Below, piece by piece: positions 36,690-48,840 of a stretch of DNA of 64,000 bases; the first letter of the stretch is position 1, and each line of letters begins with the position of its first letter. This DNA is from Fomes fomentarius (taxonomy: Eukaryota > Basidiomycota > Agaricomycetes > Polyporales > Polyporaceae): NCBI GenBank assembly GCA_022606135.1, contig JABYQN010000008.1, positions 682,001-746,000 on the forward strand. Direction: 5' to 3'. The position numbers were made by a program, and so were the translations under genes. The notes beneath the pieces were generated by a model that saw nothing but the letters and a program-made list of their open reading frames with translations, had not been told where the DNA came from and ran no database searches.

Positions 36690-38941
36690 ATGACCAGTGC
36701 GTATGCATAACTCCTCTAACTAATATTGCCACCGAGGTGGGAACTGACGCATGCCGCCCGCCGCGCAGCACTCACTTCGAGCAACGTTCTCGTGACGGCG
36801 GGCTTCCTGGCGGTCCTCTCCGCTATCCGCACACTTTGGAGCTACATCGCAGGAAGTCGCAGGCCATTCGTGGACCTGTACTTTTCAGCGAACTCTGCTG
36901 TGCTTTCTCGGGCGGACCCGAGCTTGGGCGAGAAAACCTTTGCGCAGGTTGTGCGCGAGAAGGTTCCGGCGCTCGGGCCAAAGGCACAGTTCAATGGAAT
37001 CTGGTGGTTGCCCGGGTACGTCTGTGCCCTTTGTCAATGGACATCCCGATGGTCGAAGGTTATACTACTGCTGACGACGAGCATGGCACAGCGGCGATGC
37101 ACAGACTATGTATAGCTCTGTCGGGGACTTCAGCCACGTAGACCCTATCACGTACGGGCGGTGGGTTGCGACTCTTATCACGTGGTTTGACTCGGACGAC
37201 GGTACGAGCTGAATCGGTGTTACTACAGAAAACTGCTCGAGCTACCTGATAAAGGTGAGCACCATCCTGATATCATGCCGGGGTCAAAGGCCTTGACATG
37301 CGGCTGGACATGAACGCATGATTACTTGACTAGAAGCGACAGTCAGAGGCGATAAGACATCCACTATTCGGTGATGCACAGTACATAGTTATATTGCAGC
37401 CAGGCCCCCTCAAGAGCTACTGTGATATGAACACTGTGCGTCCTTGTATAGTGTTATGTTGGGGATCCTACTGTCGAATAGAGTTGACAAGTAGCCGCTA
37501 GCGCCCTGCCTCGGAACCCTCCATCTCATAACGTCTACCCCCCTGACGTATGCTATAGCTGAGCCGGTTACTCATGTTTATCCGACAGGTATTCTGGCAA
37601 TTGATGTCACGCCGCCTCTCGAGAGCAACCCCATCTCGGCCGGGGAGAATGTGCTGCTTGTAGCGCATGGTCTCACTGGCGGGTCGCACGAGGCTTACGT
37701 TCGGGCGGTGCTCTCGAGGGTGACGCTAAGCAAGACATCGGGGGGCTTGGGCTTCCGTGCAGTGGTCCTGAACTTTCGCGGATGCAACGGAAGCCCAGTT
37801 GTCACTCCGCGGCTTTACCATGTGAGTGCTCTCGGCTGCTATTATCTGAGTGATATCAACTCCGGCGGTCCGATGTGAGCTCATTCTGTGTCCAAGGCTG
37901 GCTCGTCCGAAGATATCCGGCCTGCGGTGCTGTGGATCTGTGCGACTTTCCCTGGATGCAGTATCTACGGGCTAGGTGCGTGTGGGTGTCCATCAACTTC
38001 CTCTCGGTGCCGTGACGTGGGCGTCGTGCAGGGTTTTCTCTGGGTGCGAATATCTTCACCAAGTACGTGGGGGAAGAGGGCGAAAGATGCCCCTTGCAAG
38101 GGCTGGTGACGTTGGCGAACCCATGGAATTTCACGGCAGGAGCTCACCACCTTCCATCCACCTTCTTCGGCAAACACATCTATCGCTATGCCCTTGGAGG
38201 TGCTCTGCGCGCTCTTCTTCATCTCCATCGACGCACCTTCTTAGCATCATCTAATCTTCCTATAACCCGCGAGCAGCTTGAAGAGATCTTTCAGTGGCGC
38301 AGGATGAGCCTGCGACAGTTCGACGAGCTAATCGCTGCGCCTATGTATGGGTTCAAGGACGCTTGGGATTACTATGCGCAGATAAGCTCGTGCAGGGTTA
38401 TTCAGGGCATCAAGGTACCCTGCCTCTCTATCAACAGCATAGACGACCCCATCACTGGCTCCAAGTCGCTGCCGCTCCGCGAGGTAAGCCTGTCCGACTC
38501 GATCATCTTGCCAATGGTGTCTCACTTCATTTGTATTTGCTTGACGTCACCGTGCACCGTCGCATCGTGCATAATTCAGGTCGCAAACAGCCCGTATCTC
38601 ATACTCGCTGTCACACAGGCAGGGGGACATCTTGGATGGTATGAACGTGCCCAGGATGGCCGGATAGGACGGTGGTATGTGAAGCCGGTCGAGCAGTTCC
38701 TGGCTGCGCTCGTGGAGGTAGGCGCCGTCCGTCATAAGGGTGCTGTTCAAACTGACAACGTCACCGCGATGCCGGGTAGTACGGACTGCAGCAGAGACAG
38801 AAGCCAGGTATTGTCTCGGTCGGAGCCGATTTGGCACGGCAGGATGGGCGCGATGACGTTGGGTTTGGAGTCTTGTCTCGGGAGCAGTCTGAGTTTGTGC
38901 CGAGCGGGACGAAGGAGTCGAAGCTGTTCAGTGGATGGTAG
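36690..38941 (+). CDS. Alpha/beta hydrolase, YheT / EMB8 / ABHD1-3 family
   Basis: Membrane-anchored serine hydrolase of the family whose fungal members include acyltransferase/esterases acting on lipids or alcohol esters. A 7-base first exon (ATGACCA, 36690-36696) joins to TLTSSNVLVTAGFLAVLSAI, a membrane anchor. Then: WWLPGGDAQTMYSSVGDF, VDPITYGRKLLELPDKG, ILAIDVTPPLE, VLLVAHGLTGGSHEAYVRAV, VLNFRGCNGS, the nucleophile elbow GLGFSLGAN (GxSxG), NSIDDPI (Asp) and QAGGHLGWYE (His). The last exon (38792-38941) is found by joining ALVE to QRQKPGIVSVGADLARQDG, then DDVGFGVLSREQSEF and KESKLFSGW before TAG. The catalytic triad is complete. The tiny first exon is inferred from splice motifs and frame only; the rest is firm. 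Confidence 0.87.
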
Positions 38942-40132
38942 CGGACACGGCTTGCATGCGATGCTTCCCCGTCTCCTCTTCGACGATGCCACTGCTCCCC
39001 GTGCTCCCCTGTGTAGGCTCGAGACGTTTCTATCACGCTGGGGGGTGCCATTACCCTCCGAGCTGGACGGGCCCGCCTGGCTGAATGAGCATGCATGATT
39101 GGTGTGGACTGTGTATCATTTCAGGTTGAATGGGTGAGCGAGCCTGACGTCGCATGCCATACATGCAGCGGGGCGAGCATGCAGACATCTGCGCTCATCC
39201 GCTCCGCTGCCCTCAAACGAGTGCACCCCGTACTTGGGCGGCAGGCGGCGGAGAGTGGCTTGTCGATGACGCACACTGGCTCTTCTACTTCAATTCCTCG
39301 GATGTCCCCTCGACAGGACAGGAGCACTCGCACTCGAGGAGAACACGCGGCGAATATGAAGTTAGTTCCGCTATGGGATGGAGGTGGTGAATAATGTTGC
39401 CTTATATGGCACTTGACCGGCCAACGACGTCGGGTGCACAACGCTGTCTCCTACCACGAGCTCGACGCTGGCTGACGGGTCTCTAACGACAGTTTTGACG
39501 AGACTGGGATGTGCGGGCACGGTTGGTGGTTCTGGAGCACAGGCGCAGTCAAAGTGCGACGTGCCATGAGTTGTAAGTAAACTAGGTTTGCCACGTGCCC
39601 GAATATGACTAGTTCTGCCGTCGCATTCAGAACACTCATTCTGTTGGTATCTGGCCATCTGCTCCGCAGGGAAGCTGTCCTATCATGCAGAAGCCCAGAG
39701 CAGAGTCAGGGGCCATGTGTCACTGGGAATTTTCCCAAATGTATTATGTGTGACATGACAGATTGGTCCAAGCTCTGCGACAAATCTCGTAACAGATGTC
39801 CGTTTCCACGCTTGGCCGGTTCACGTTATACCCTTCTCCCTCGTCTCCCTTGCCGGATGGATGCAATATTGCGCTCCCCCGGGCCCCTCCGTCACACCGC
39901 GCACACTGGCACCAGCGCGCCTCAAGCGTCCATCGTCGTGTTCCCCAGCGGCACACGTGCAAATCATCTCACTGTTTGAGAACCTTTCATTGCGCGCGAC
40001 AGCTGGGGATATGCGGGACCGTAGATCTCGCCTTTTCCAAGATAGATAAATTCGCCCTCTGCTCACCACCGACACGCACCGTTCGCCCTTTCCCTCCCCG
40101 CGCTGTCTTGCACACCCGACGCCCCCTCAAGG
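38942..40132. other. Intergenic, promoter region of the desaturase
   Basis: About 1.2 kb. Open frames at 39.1-39.4 and 39.6-40.1 kb have no family features. The last 100 bases before the desaturase ATG are pyrimidine-rich, as is common before strongly expressed fungal genes. Confidence 0.45.
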
Positions 40133-42198
40133 ATGCATCACAGCCTCTCTGTCCTCGATTTCGACCCGTCGTCCGCTAAGAGCGAAGTCGAGGAGGAGAA
40201 GGCGGCGGCGCAAGCGCATCCCGAACAGCACCTCCCCGACTTCAGCCCTATGCCATGGTAGGCATCGATATCCTTCCAGCCACAATCACTGAAAATCGCT
40301 GACGCCGATGGTGCTTGCAGGAAGCTGCAGGAGATTCGCTCCGCCATACCGCCGCACCTCTTTGTTCGCGATACCAAGAAAGGCTTAGCATGGCTTGGCC
40401 GAGATCTGCTCATGGCCGCTGCCTGTTGGCAACTCGCTCTGTATATAGACCCGGCCTCCGAGAGTCGTGCTGCTGTTCGCCTTTTGTCTCCGTTCGGCGC
40501 TGCGGCCGCAAGATGGACATGCTGGCTAGTCTAGTGAGTACGGGTGCGTTGGCCTGCTAATTATGGTCTTAACGCTCGCCTCGCCTACTACCAGCTGGTG
40601 GTTCCAGGGTTTGATATTCACCGGGATTTGGGTCATTGGCCATGAGGTCTGTTTTTTGTCTCTGAGTGTCGGCGAACAGTACGAGTCGGGTCTCAACGGT
40701 TTTTCAAATCGAAGTGTGGACATGGCGCTTTTTCTGCCAACCAATATGTCTGCGACTTGATAGGTTTCGTATGTCATGCCATCGTTGCCGGGGACGGTTC
40801 TAGTCTAGTTTGCGGCGACTAATATCCATTTTTTGTTCTAGACGGTCCACACCCTGTTGTGGACGCCGTACTTCAGCTGGAAGATCTCCCACCATCGTCA
40901 CCATTGCAACCATGCCTCCATGGAGCGCGATGAAGTATACGTGCCGAGGACTCGGAGCGACCTCGGGATCCCCAAGGAACAAGGCGGCCACAAGATTGAC
41001 TACGACGAATATTTCGGGGATACCCCGATCTACACTTTGTATATGCTCGTCCGCCAGCAATTACTGGCCTTTCCGGCGTATCTTTGTAAGTGGTACCGGT
41101 CATTGGTACGGACTCCTCGATTGAATGCTCACGGTGGCTCTCAGTATACAATGTATCGGGCCAGAAAAACTATCCCAAGTGGACGAACCACTTCAGTCGT
41201 AAGTGATCCAAGAGCACTTGATGTTGAGACCTCACGCCGCTAATTCACCGCGCGTCAGCCGACTCCATCCTGTTCACGAAGGAGCAGCGACATCTAGTTG
41301 TGATGTCTAACCTCGGTGTCCTTGCGATGATCGCGCTGGTTCGGCTCGCCTGCCTCAATTGGGGTGTAGCGTCCGTGGTCAAATTTTACGGCATTCCCTG
41401 GTTGTGCGTTACCCACTGGTGAGTTAGCCGTTTTGCCTCGGCATGGAACACCATGGCTCACCGTGTCTGGATCCACTTGCACCACGCACATGCACCCACC
41501 GCCGCCCACACTACTCACGGGGGCACGCTTCCCTCGCTGCTCCTTCGCAACGCCCTCCGCTGCGCCGCGCTGCTCGGATAGGTTCATCATGATCACGTAC
41601 CTCCACCACACGGACCCTGCGCTGCCGCACTACCGCCAGCCGGAGTGGAATTTCCAGCGGGGCGCGGCAGCAACGGTCGACCGCAACTTCCTGGGCTGGA
41701 TGGGCCGCTTTTTCCTGCACGACGTGGCGCACTACCATGTCGTCCACCACTTTTTCCCAAAGATGCCATTCTGTTAGTGTTCCCGGGGGGCCGCCCTGTC
41801 GTGCCCTTTCTTTTTTTTCTCGCTCTTTCTCCGACAGACGCAGAGCAAAAACCGAGACTAACTGCTCTTGGCAATTTGCAGACCACGGCGCCGAGGCGAC
41901 AAAGCACCTGCAGGCGTTCGTTGGGGAAGAACACTATCATTACTCGGAAAAATCCGTCTTTCGCGCCCTGTGGGACAATTACAACGACTGCCAGTTCGTC
42001 GAGGACACAGGTACCGTCGTCACATGTTGTGCTGCGCGCGCGCGCGCGTCCAGGGGGGGGAACCAGTCAAAACTGATGAGTTGCATTTCGGCAGGCAACA
42101 TTCTGTTCTACCGCAACAGAAAGGGCCAAGCCGTGCGCAAGCCAGCGGCGAAGTACTGTGAAAAGCCGTCTTCGACCGCAAGCGCGCCGCTCTCATAG
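40133..42198 (+). CDS. Delta-12 fatty acid desaturase
   Basis: ER membrane di-iron enzyme that converts oleate to linoleate. ATG at 40133 (MHHSLSVLDFDPSS). Conserved parts are EIRSAIPPHLFVRDTKKGL, WWFQGLIFTGIWVIGHE, then across an intron CGHGAFSANQYVCDLIGF. The three histidine boxes are HECGH (split by the intron), HHRHH in WKISHHRHHCNH, and HVVHH in HDVAHYHVVHHFFPKMPF. Other marks are LHHTDPALPHYR, WNFQRGAAATVDRNF and YHGAEATKHLQAF. The protein ends with a polar tail (KPSSTASAPLS) at TAG 42198. It is complete and all iron ligands are present. Membrane-lipid desaturation is inferred from family; specificity (delta-12 rather than omega-3) is from overall resemblance. Confidence 0.92.
42034..42060. 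repeat. (GC)n run followed by a G8 run
   Basis: Simple sequence inside the last intron of the desaturase gene. Confidence 0.9.
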
Positions 42199-45100
42199 GG
42201 TTGTGGCGGCGTCCTCCTAGACGCGTTCATAGCGCACAAAGTTTCTCTCTTTCTCTCTCCCCCTTCCGCCATTCCTCCGTTCCAGTGACGATTTAGAAGG
42301 GGCACTAGCCCCTAGGGCGGGCGTCCCGCTGTCGCTGTCTAAATTCATGAGTGCTCCGCTTCCCTCTCAAATAGACTCGTGTCTTGCAGTGCCCAGTGAA
42401 CGCTCGGCGGGTGTGTGTGTGCCTCATAAACGCAATCACTTCTATGACGATCGTCCCCTTCCACTGTCACCTCCGCTCGCTCGCACTCACACTCACACTC
42501 ACGCACTCACGCACACGCTCACCCCCGGCTCGGCAACGCGCGAGAGGGGTACGGTTCAAGTTTTGCTGCCAGCCATGCCCACAGAAGGGGGTGGGGGGGG
42601 AGACGGGGCGGGGAACACCCGCTCATGCTTCGTCAGCAGCTCATGCAATAGAGTTCTTGTCGCTTGCATATTGCATGGGAAGCCGCGCTTGGAGTCCGAC
42701 GGTCGATTCTCCTCGTTTCTGCCAGCCTTCCTTCTGTTTTGAAGATCGAGCCCAGCTGGCGCCTCAGTTCTACGCAGTCACGTACCCCCGTACGGCATGT
42801 GTGCTTCCCGGCGCGGAAGGGCCCGTCAGCACGCGGTGTGTCCGTGTCCGCGTCGTGATTTAGGCCACAGTGAGGTCGATGATGGATCGCGCGCACGGGC
42901 GACTCATTGTCCGGTTTTGGTGTGTGTTGTTTGGTGCTTCAAGCAGAAGATGTGGTCTACGTCTGATCATGAACGGTCTGAGTGCGTGGGAGAGGAGAAA
43001 TCGGACAGATCTGCTGGGAGTGAGTGCCCTTTCCTGGGGGGGGGGGAGAGGGCGATGTCTTGGTGCCGAGAACCGACCCTGGGGCGTACGGTGGTCACTA
43101 GTCTGCACGGGCGGTTCCTGAGTTCTGGTACGAGTCTATCACACAGAAGGCGAGAGCTCTGACGTTAAATTCACGTAGCAGGGGGGCATGTGAGGGCTGG
43201 CCAGGCAGGGCGTGGTTCCGCTGCGTCGCTGGTCCCGCGAATCACAGAACGCCTCCAGCACGCTCGTCTTCCGCGCCCAGCCAGAAAGAAGTGCGCACGA
43301 TTGGGTATGTCGACTTCCCGACGCGGAAAGGGCGGCCGTTGCGTGAGTGCAAGCTGCGCAGGATGCAGCAGTTGGATGACACTCATAATCACTCCCTGCG
43401 TCGCTTCTGGCCGTAAATTCCCCTCGCGAGATGAATCACGACATCTCATCTAGGTGTGCGAACTCGACGAGCAGAACCCTGAGTTCGGCGTGCGCATTTG
43501 AGCGTCCGGCACGAGTGCGCCATTGGTACGTGCCAGGGCTTACTTACGTCGAGGGTTGTGTTGGCTTGCCGCCGGGTAGCTGGTTCGTAGTGTAAGCGCG
43601 CCGTCCGAGGTCGCAGGAAGAGCTTCGCGCTGTCCGATAAGCTACGATGAATATCTCCGCGAGGCTGCCCTGTACGTATACTCTGCTCGTGCGACGTGCA
43701 GGACAGGCCCATGGCTTCGGCGAGCGTGAGCGTTGGGTGACACGCCGGGGGCCCCTGGATCCGCCAGGGTGGAGTTGGTTCGACTTGGCTGCGCGGACTC
43801 GGACGCACGGCGGCTGTACCGCTCGCCTGGGCCGCGTGGCGGTCGGTTTCGTGCGGGTTCGCAAAGAGATTCACGGGAGAAGGAGAAGGGGAGGAGGGGG
43901 CTGGCGCGCGCGAGTACGTGAATTATCATATTACTACATGCGCGCGCATGGTTCAGGCGGACGGCCTGCCTGGAGTCGCGGAAAACGCCAAGCGCTTGGC
44001 CGGGATCTGGCAGCGAAACGCAGAAAAGGCCGGGAATGGCGATGTGCGGTATGAAACAATGAACGTATCGTCGATCGAGCGAACGTCGGCAGCGGGCGGC
44101 TTGAATGGGCAGTCGCACCATGGACCCCATTTCGATCGTGTTTTTGCACTCGGACATGCCATGTGACAGCTCTCGGACCATGTCCAGAGGAGCCTGATAT
44201 GAATGAACGCGGAGATGTGATCCAGTGGGAGGGGATGGAATCGTAGTTCAATATACACTGACGCTCCCCACTACTATCTGCGCGCTTCGTCGGGACGCTC
44301 ACTCATTTGGGCACGAAAGGCCATATGGCACGTATTCGTTCTCATGTCGTCAAAATATCAAGCTAAGGGTGGTCCTTCGAGTAAGTGGGGATCCGAACAG
44401 CACTCTGCGTCATGTTGATCGTCGGGAGACTCGTCGCTCAGAGGTCCTCTGTGAGATCAGTATCACGATGGAAGCACGAGAGAGAGCAAGAGAAAAAGAT
44501 GGAGGCAGAAGTCATAGAGGGGAAGGCTGTCAAGTATGTTCATGCAAGTACTTGAAGGAAACTGACGTCAACTGGGTTCAGCCACTCGACGCGGCCACGT
44601 GACCGAGTATCCGCTTGATGACCTGACACGTGTACGGACGCGTCTCGCAGACCGATGCGGCTCTCCACAGCTGTCTCGCGATGCGCAAGGCACGAGAGAC
44701 AAGGGCAGATTCCGCGCTGTGAAATAGGCGGCCTATAGGGGAGTGCAAAGGAAATACCCAAATGACAGGCAGTCAATAGTCATACGATAGGTGAACTTCA
44801 CCGAAATTGCACACCTATAAGTCTCCTATAGCCCGGTGCAGACTTTGACGGTGCCCGGAGTGAGGACTGCATATGCGCAGCGCAGCTTGTAGCGCATAGT
44901 ACGCAAGCCGTCGCAGCAGTCAACCCATTTCACGATCGTCAAGGAATCCACCATCCACCATCCACCGCAGAAAGACGTCAGTCAACAGTTTCACTTTGAT
45001 GCAGGTGAATATTGTTGTACTTAGCTATGACTTACAAACTTGGCGACCCCGGCGCCCTCAAACACGTTCTACTTCCTGTCCTCGAAGACGTACTGGTGCG

Positions 45101-46331
45101 TCCCCAACGCACGTGTGGGACCCTGTAGAGCTCACTGTCGCTCTCGCGGAAGAAGTCCACATCTTTGTGCGGCACGGCGGACAAGATAGCGTGGTGTTGT
45201 CCACTGCAGACATCGCATCCTTTGTGGGTTCAGGAGAGAGATAAGAGATGGAAAATGGAAATTCAGAGCACCACGCGGCGAGAGACACGCCTCCTGTAAA
45301 CCTAACGCAACGGCGGATCTCGTGAAATTGAGCAAGCTCACCGTTTCTCCAAGGTTTCTGGGCGGAGGAAACGATGTGTCCGCTCCAGTGACGTCATTAA
45401 ATTGGGGAGAGAGCGCACCACGCATGTTGGAGAAGCCGAGATCGGATGTGCGCATGGTGAGTATACGTTTAAGCTGTGCATGTACACACTGAGACAGGAT
45501 GAGTGTCTGGACTGTCAGTAGTCATAAGGAGAGAGGGTCACCCGACAGAATAGAACTTGAGTTGCGGTCTGTGTGTAACAATATTTGCCTTCGTGCATCC
45601 TGCCCACGAAGGACCATCAGGATGGATCGAGATCTGTGCTGTTTCGGCCTTCTGGCTGCTCTAAGAGAGTTCATTCGCATATTGACCCCCTGTTGTGGTG
45701 CGACTCCTGCGGTGGACTGAGACGTTCGATACACTGAGCCGTCGTAACGGAATAGAGCCTGGAGGCGTAAAGCAGCAATGGAAACGCCTTATTATTATAA
45801 TAATATATATGTAGGTTACTAACCCACAGAAGTCCCAGCTCAGTGAAGGAGGCGGCCTGCTGCCATTGACGTCACGAGGAACATCATGATCTGAAAGCGG
45901 AAGTGACGTGTGACGTAGTGAGTAATACGATCACGGGTAGTGTGACGTGTCCCGTGAGGAGCAAAAAGAGGAGGGGAATGGGCCTTCGTCTCCGAGTCGC
46001 CGCATGCACTTGATCGCTTGCCCGAGCTGGCTGTGGTCGTGAGTGCTCTTGAGATCGTACACGACGAAGCCGGAGTCGTACGCGTGCGAAACTACACAGT
46101 ACGTTAACTAGCAACGCGAGCGCGAACGCTGCGGCGGCAGAAAGGCCACGCCGCCCCCTCGCCGTCCATCCGTTAGTCGGAGCTCCCAAACTGACACCTA
46201 TCCCACAGCGCAAACCTCTCTCTAACTCCAATCCCCCACGTTCTCTCTCTTCGCTCTCATAACCCGTCGCGATCCTACGTGCGGCGAACTGCGCGGCCAC
46301 CGGCAAGTCAAGTGTGAGTGCGGGCATCAGC
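42199..46331. other. About 4.1 kb without a recognised gene
   Basis: Largest gene-poor stretch here. It contains the CA-rich repeat at 42480-42522, a G10-type run near 43038-43049 and a TTATTATTATAATAATATATAT stretch near 45789-45811. Long minus-strand open frames (43.45-43.87 and 43.64-44.18 kb) are GC-rich and show no domain. The last ~450 bases must hold the FAD synthase promoter. Confidence 0.45.
42480..42522. repeat. CACTCA-type microsatellite
   Basis: Imperfect repeats of ACTCAC/GCACTC in the intergenic region after the desaturase gene. Confidence 0.85.
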
Positions 46332-48241
46332 ATGGAGAAGGTCGATTTCGCTGCAATCGCCCATGACGTCTATGCCTTTGCGCTTTCCGACCATCCCTTG
46401 GCCGGCCCTGTGAAGGCAGCATTGCAGGTGATCGACGATGCGTTCGACACATGGGGGTACGTACCTTTCCTCCACATCTTCTCTCGCACGCATCCGCTGC
46501 GATACCGACGCTATTCACAGCCAGGAGCACATATCTCTCAGTTTCAACGGAGGAAAGGACTGTACGTTTCCCGCTCCTTCCCCTGCTTCTTCCCTGCAGC
46601 GCTCTTAATGCTGGACGCTCCCATACCATAACATACAGGTACAGTACTCCTCCACCTCGTCGCAGCGTCCATCGGACACCGCGCGTCCCCCAACCTCCCC
46701 TCCTCCCCCCTCGCCGCTGTCTACATTCCCGTGCCCTCGCCCTTTCCCGAGCTCGAACGTTTCATCGACGACGCTGCAATCGCATATGACCTCGATCTCT
46801 TCCACTGTCCCCAGCCCACAAGCCTGACGCTATCTGTGGAGACCGTACCAACACCCGGCGCCTCGCGCGCGCCAGTATCGGAGCAGGCGAAGCATGTAAA
46901 GGGCGGTGAAGGCATGCGCCTGGCGCTTGAGTTCTACAAGAATCGGTGCCCGCATGTGGAAGCTATCCTGATCGGGACGAGGAGAGGGGACCCGCATGGA
47001 GGTGCGTATCGGTTCACTCTACCTCTACTTCCCCCGCACTTCGTCTCCTTCACGAGTCCACCATTCCTGAGGGTACACCAGGCCGCCTTCTGTACGCTAT
47101 CACATTCCGGCGATGGTGGTGCCGCACGCATGATCCTATTCCTTGGCTCATCAAGTCTCACGGGGGCATCCTCGTACTGTCCTTCGCGTTTGAACGTACC
47201 TGACTGACCCATTCCATCCACTGCAGCCAAACTCGGCTTCCGAAACCCCACAGATCCAGGATGGCCTCGCTTCGTCCGCGTGAACCCGATCATCAACTGG
47301 TCGTATTCTGACGTGTGGGCGTACCTCCGACGCTTCGAGGTGCCATATTGCGGGTTGTATGACGAAGGGTAAGTGTGCCCTCCCCTTCCTTGACATCTGG
47401 GGTCCAGATTGCCGACAAATTGTGTTGTTATTTGCGCATACATGTGCATAGGTATACGTCCCTCGGATCGACATACAACACTTTCCCGAATCCCGCACTG
47501 CGCTCACATGAGCATTGTACGTGCGGGAAAGGGTCATCCTCGTCCAACGCTATCGCTGGTCCATCCAGCCTCGCCCTCAACGGGCGCGCAAATACCAACA
47601 AAGCCGTTAACGGGAAGACCTCGGAGACTTCGGATTCCAGTTCAAGTTCAGCAAAAACAATTGAAACGATCCCGGACAACCTGATTGTGCTGAACGGCAA
47701 CCTACATGCGATATGCCACGCAGACTCGCACACCTCTCACCCCAGACCCCAGCACGTACCGGAGCCGCTGCCACACCGCGCGCTGCTCACGGACGTTGCT
47801 GCACAAGGGCTGATGTGCACCGTCGACCCCCATTCGCGGCCTCACTCGCCTCTCCCTGCCTCTCAGCTTGAACAGCAGCAAGATTCACATCCGGCACACC
47901 CAAGCGCGGACGGGCGGACAGCGGTGGCGGCGTGCGATGGCGACGGGACGCTCGAAGTCATCCACCGAAATCCACTCGAGACGTGCACGGGGGAGCCGTC
48001 GTCGTCTGCCGAGTCCATTGCGGCAACAACGAAGGGAGAGATAGGAGACGGAGAGGCCACGGGGGAGTGCACGTGTCAGCCGACGTATCGGCCTGCGTAT
48101 GAGTTGGTGGATGGAAGCCTGGAGCGGGCGGGGCGTGCGGGAGGGGCGCCGCCCCCTGCTTCTATACCTTCCGTACTCGTAATTTCGAGAGGGAATGGTG
48201 CGCCGGCTGTCGTGGGAGGTGCGACCGTGCTTGCTGGGTAA
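46332..48241 (+). CDS. FAD1: FAD synthase (FMN adenylyltransferase, PP-loop type) with long insertion
   Basis: Transfers AMP from ATP to FMN to make FAD. ATG at 46332 ([18 protein letters not shown]). The PP-loop [19 protein letters not shown] is assembled across two introns. Then: [106 protein letters not shown]. The usual family ending ([17 protein letters not shown]) comes only after about 195 extra residues rich in Ser, Ala, His and Pro, starting [11 protein letters not shown] and ending GECTCQPT. No intron motif and no stop is seen in the insertion, so it is probably translated. The stop is TAA at 48239-48241. Function is firm from the motifs; the insertion is unexplained. Confidence 0.92.
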
Positions 48242-48840
48242 AGTTAAGAGTGTACATGTCGGGAGGTGCGGTGGGTCTGTGGATAATTATTGGGAAAGGG
48301 GCCGTCATCGGGATTGGAGGGGACGGTATGAATGTACATGTATGTATAGATTGCACGTATAGGTATCCGTAGATGCTCCTTGGTTCTGTATCGCTAGCTC
48401 AAATACTAGCTCGTCTGATCGCTGTGCATGTGTTAACCGGTAAAGTGCAGAGCGAGCACGTATGTACTTACTGTACGTGTGGCCTAGTCTCCCCTAGGCA
48501 GACAGTATATGATGTATGGATATGGGGAGGGACAATCATATTACACGTGTGGCCTCTTCTTGCCTTGAATCACGCCGGTCGATGTCGCTCGCTTCCGAGC
48601 ATGAAGCAAGTTGGCGGCTGCTACTTGAAAAGAGCATAGCTTGAGGACCGTTGCTCTGCGTGGCCGAAGCTACAACTAAGCTCAAGGCGAGTTTATGTCG
48701 GTAAATATCTCCCACACATCCCGGCGAAAAGAGGTCATCGACAGGTCTTTTGTCCTCAAATAGTCATCTTAGGCTCATCTGGCCAATCAGGGGCCCATTT
48801 TTCTCATCCTCCGGCCATCTTTGGGCATCCCAGGAGAGGC
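48242..48840. other. Intergenic, no gene seen
   Basis: 3' flank of the FAD synthase gene and outer flank of the GDP-fucose synthase relic. Nothing recognised. Confidence 0.45.

Noticed and set aside
43446..44181. GC-rich minus-strand open frames of 142 and 179 codons
   Set aside because: They are Arg/Pro/Ser-rich with no domain, no splice context and overlapping frames on both strands, as expected by chance in GC-rich DNA.
45789..45811. AT-rich stretch as an origin or centromere element
   Set aside because: It is only about 22 bases of simple sequence; nothing else supports such a role.
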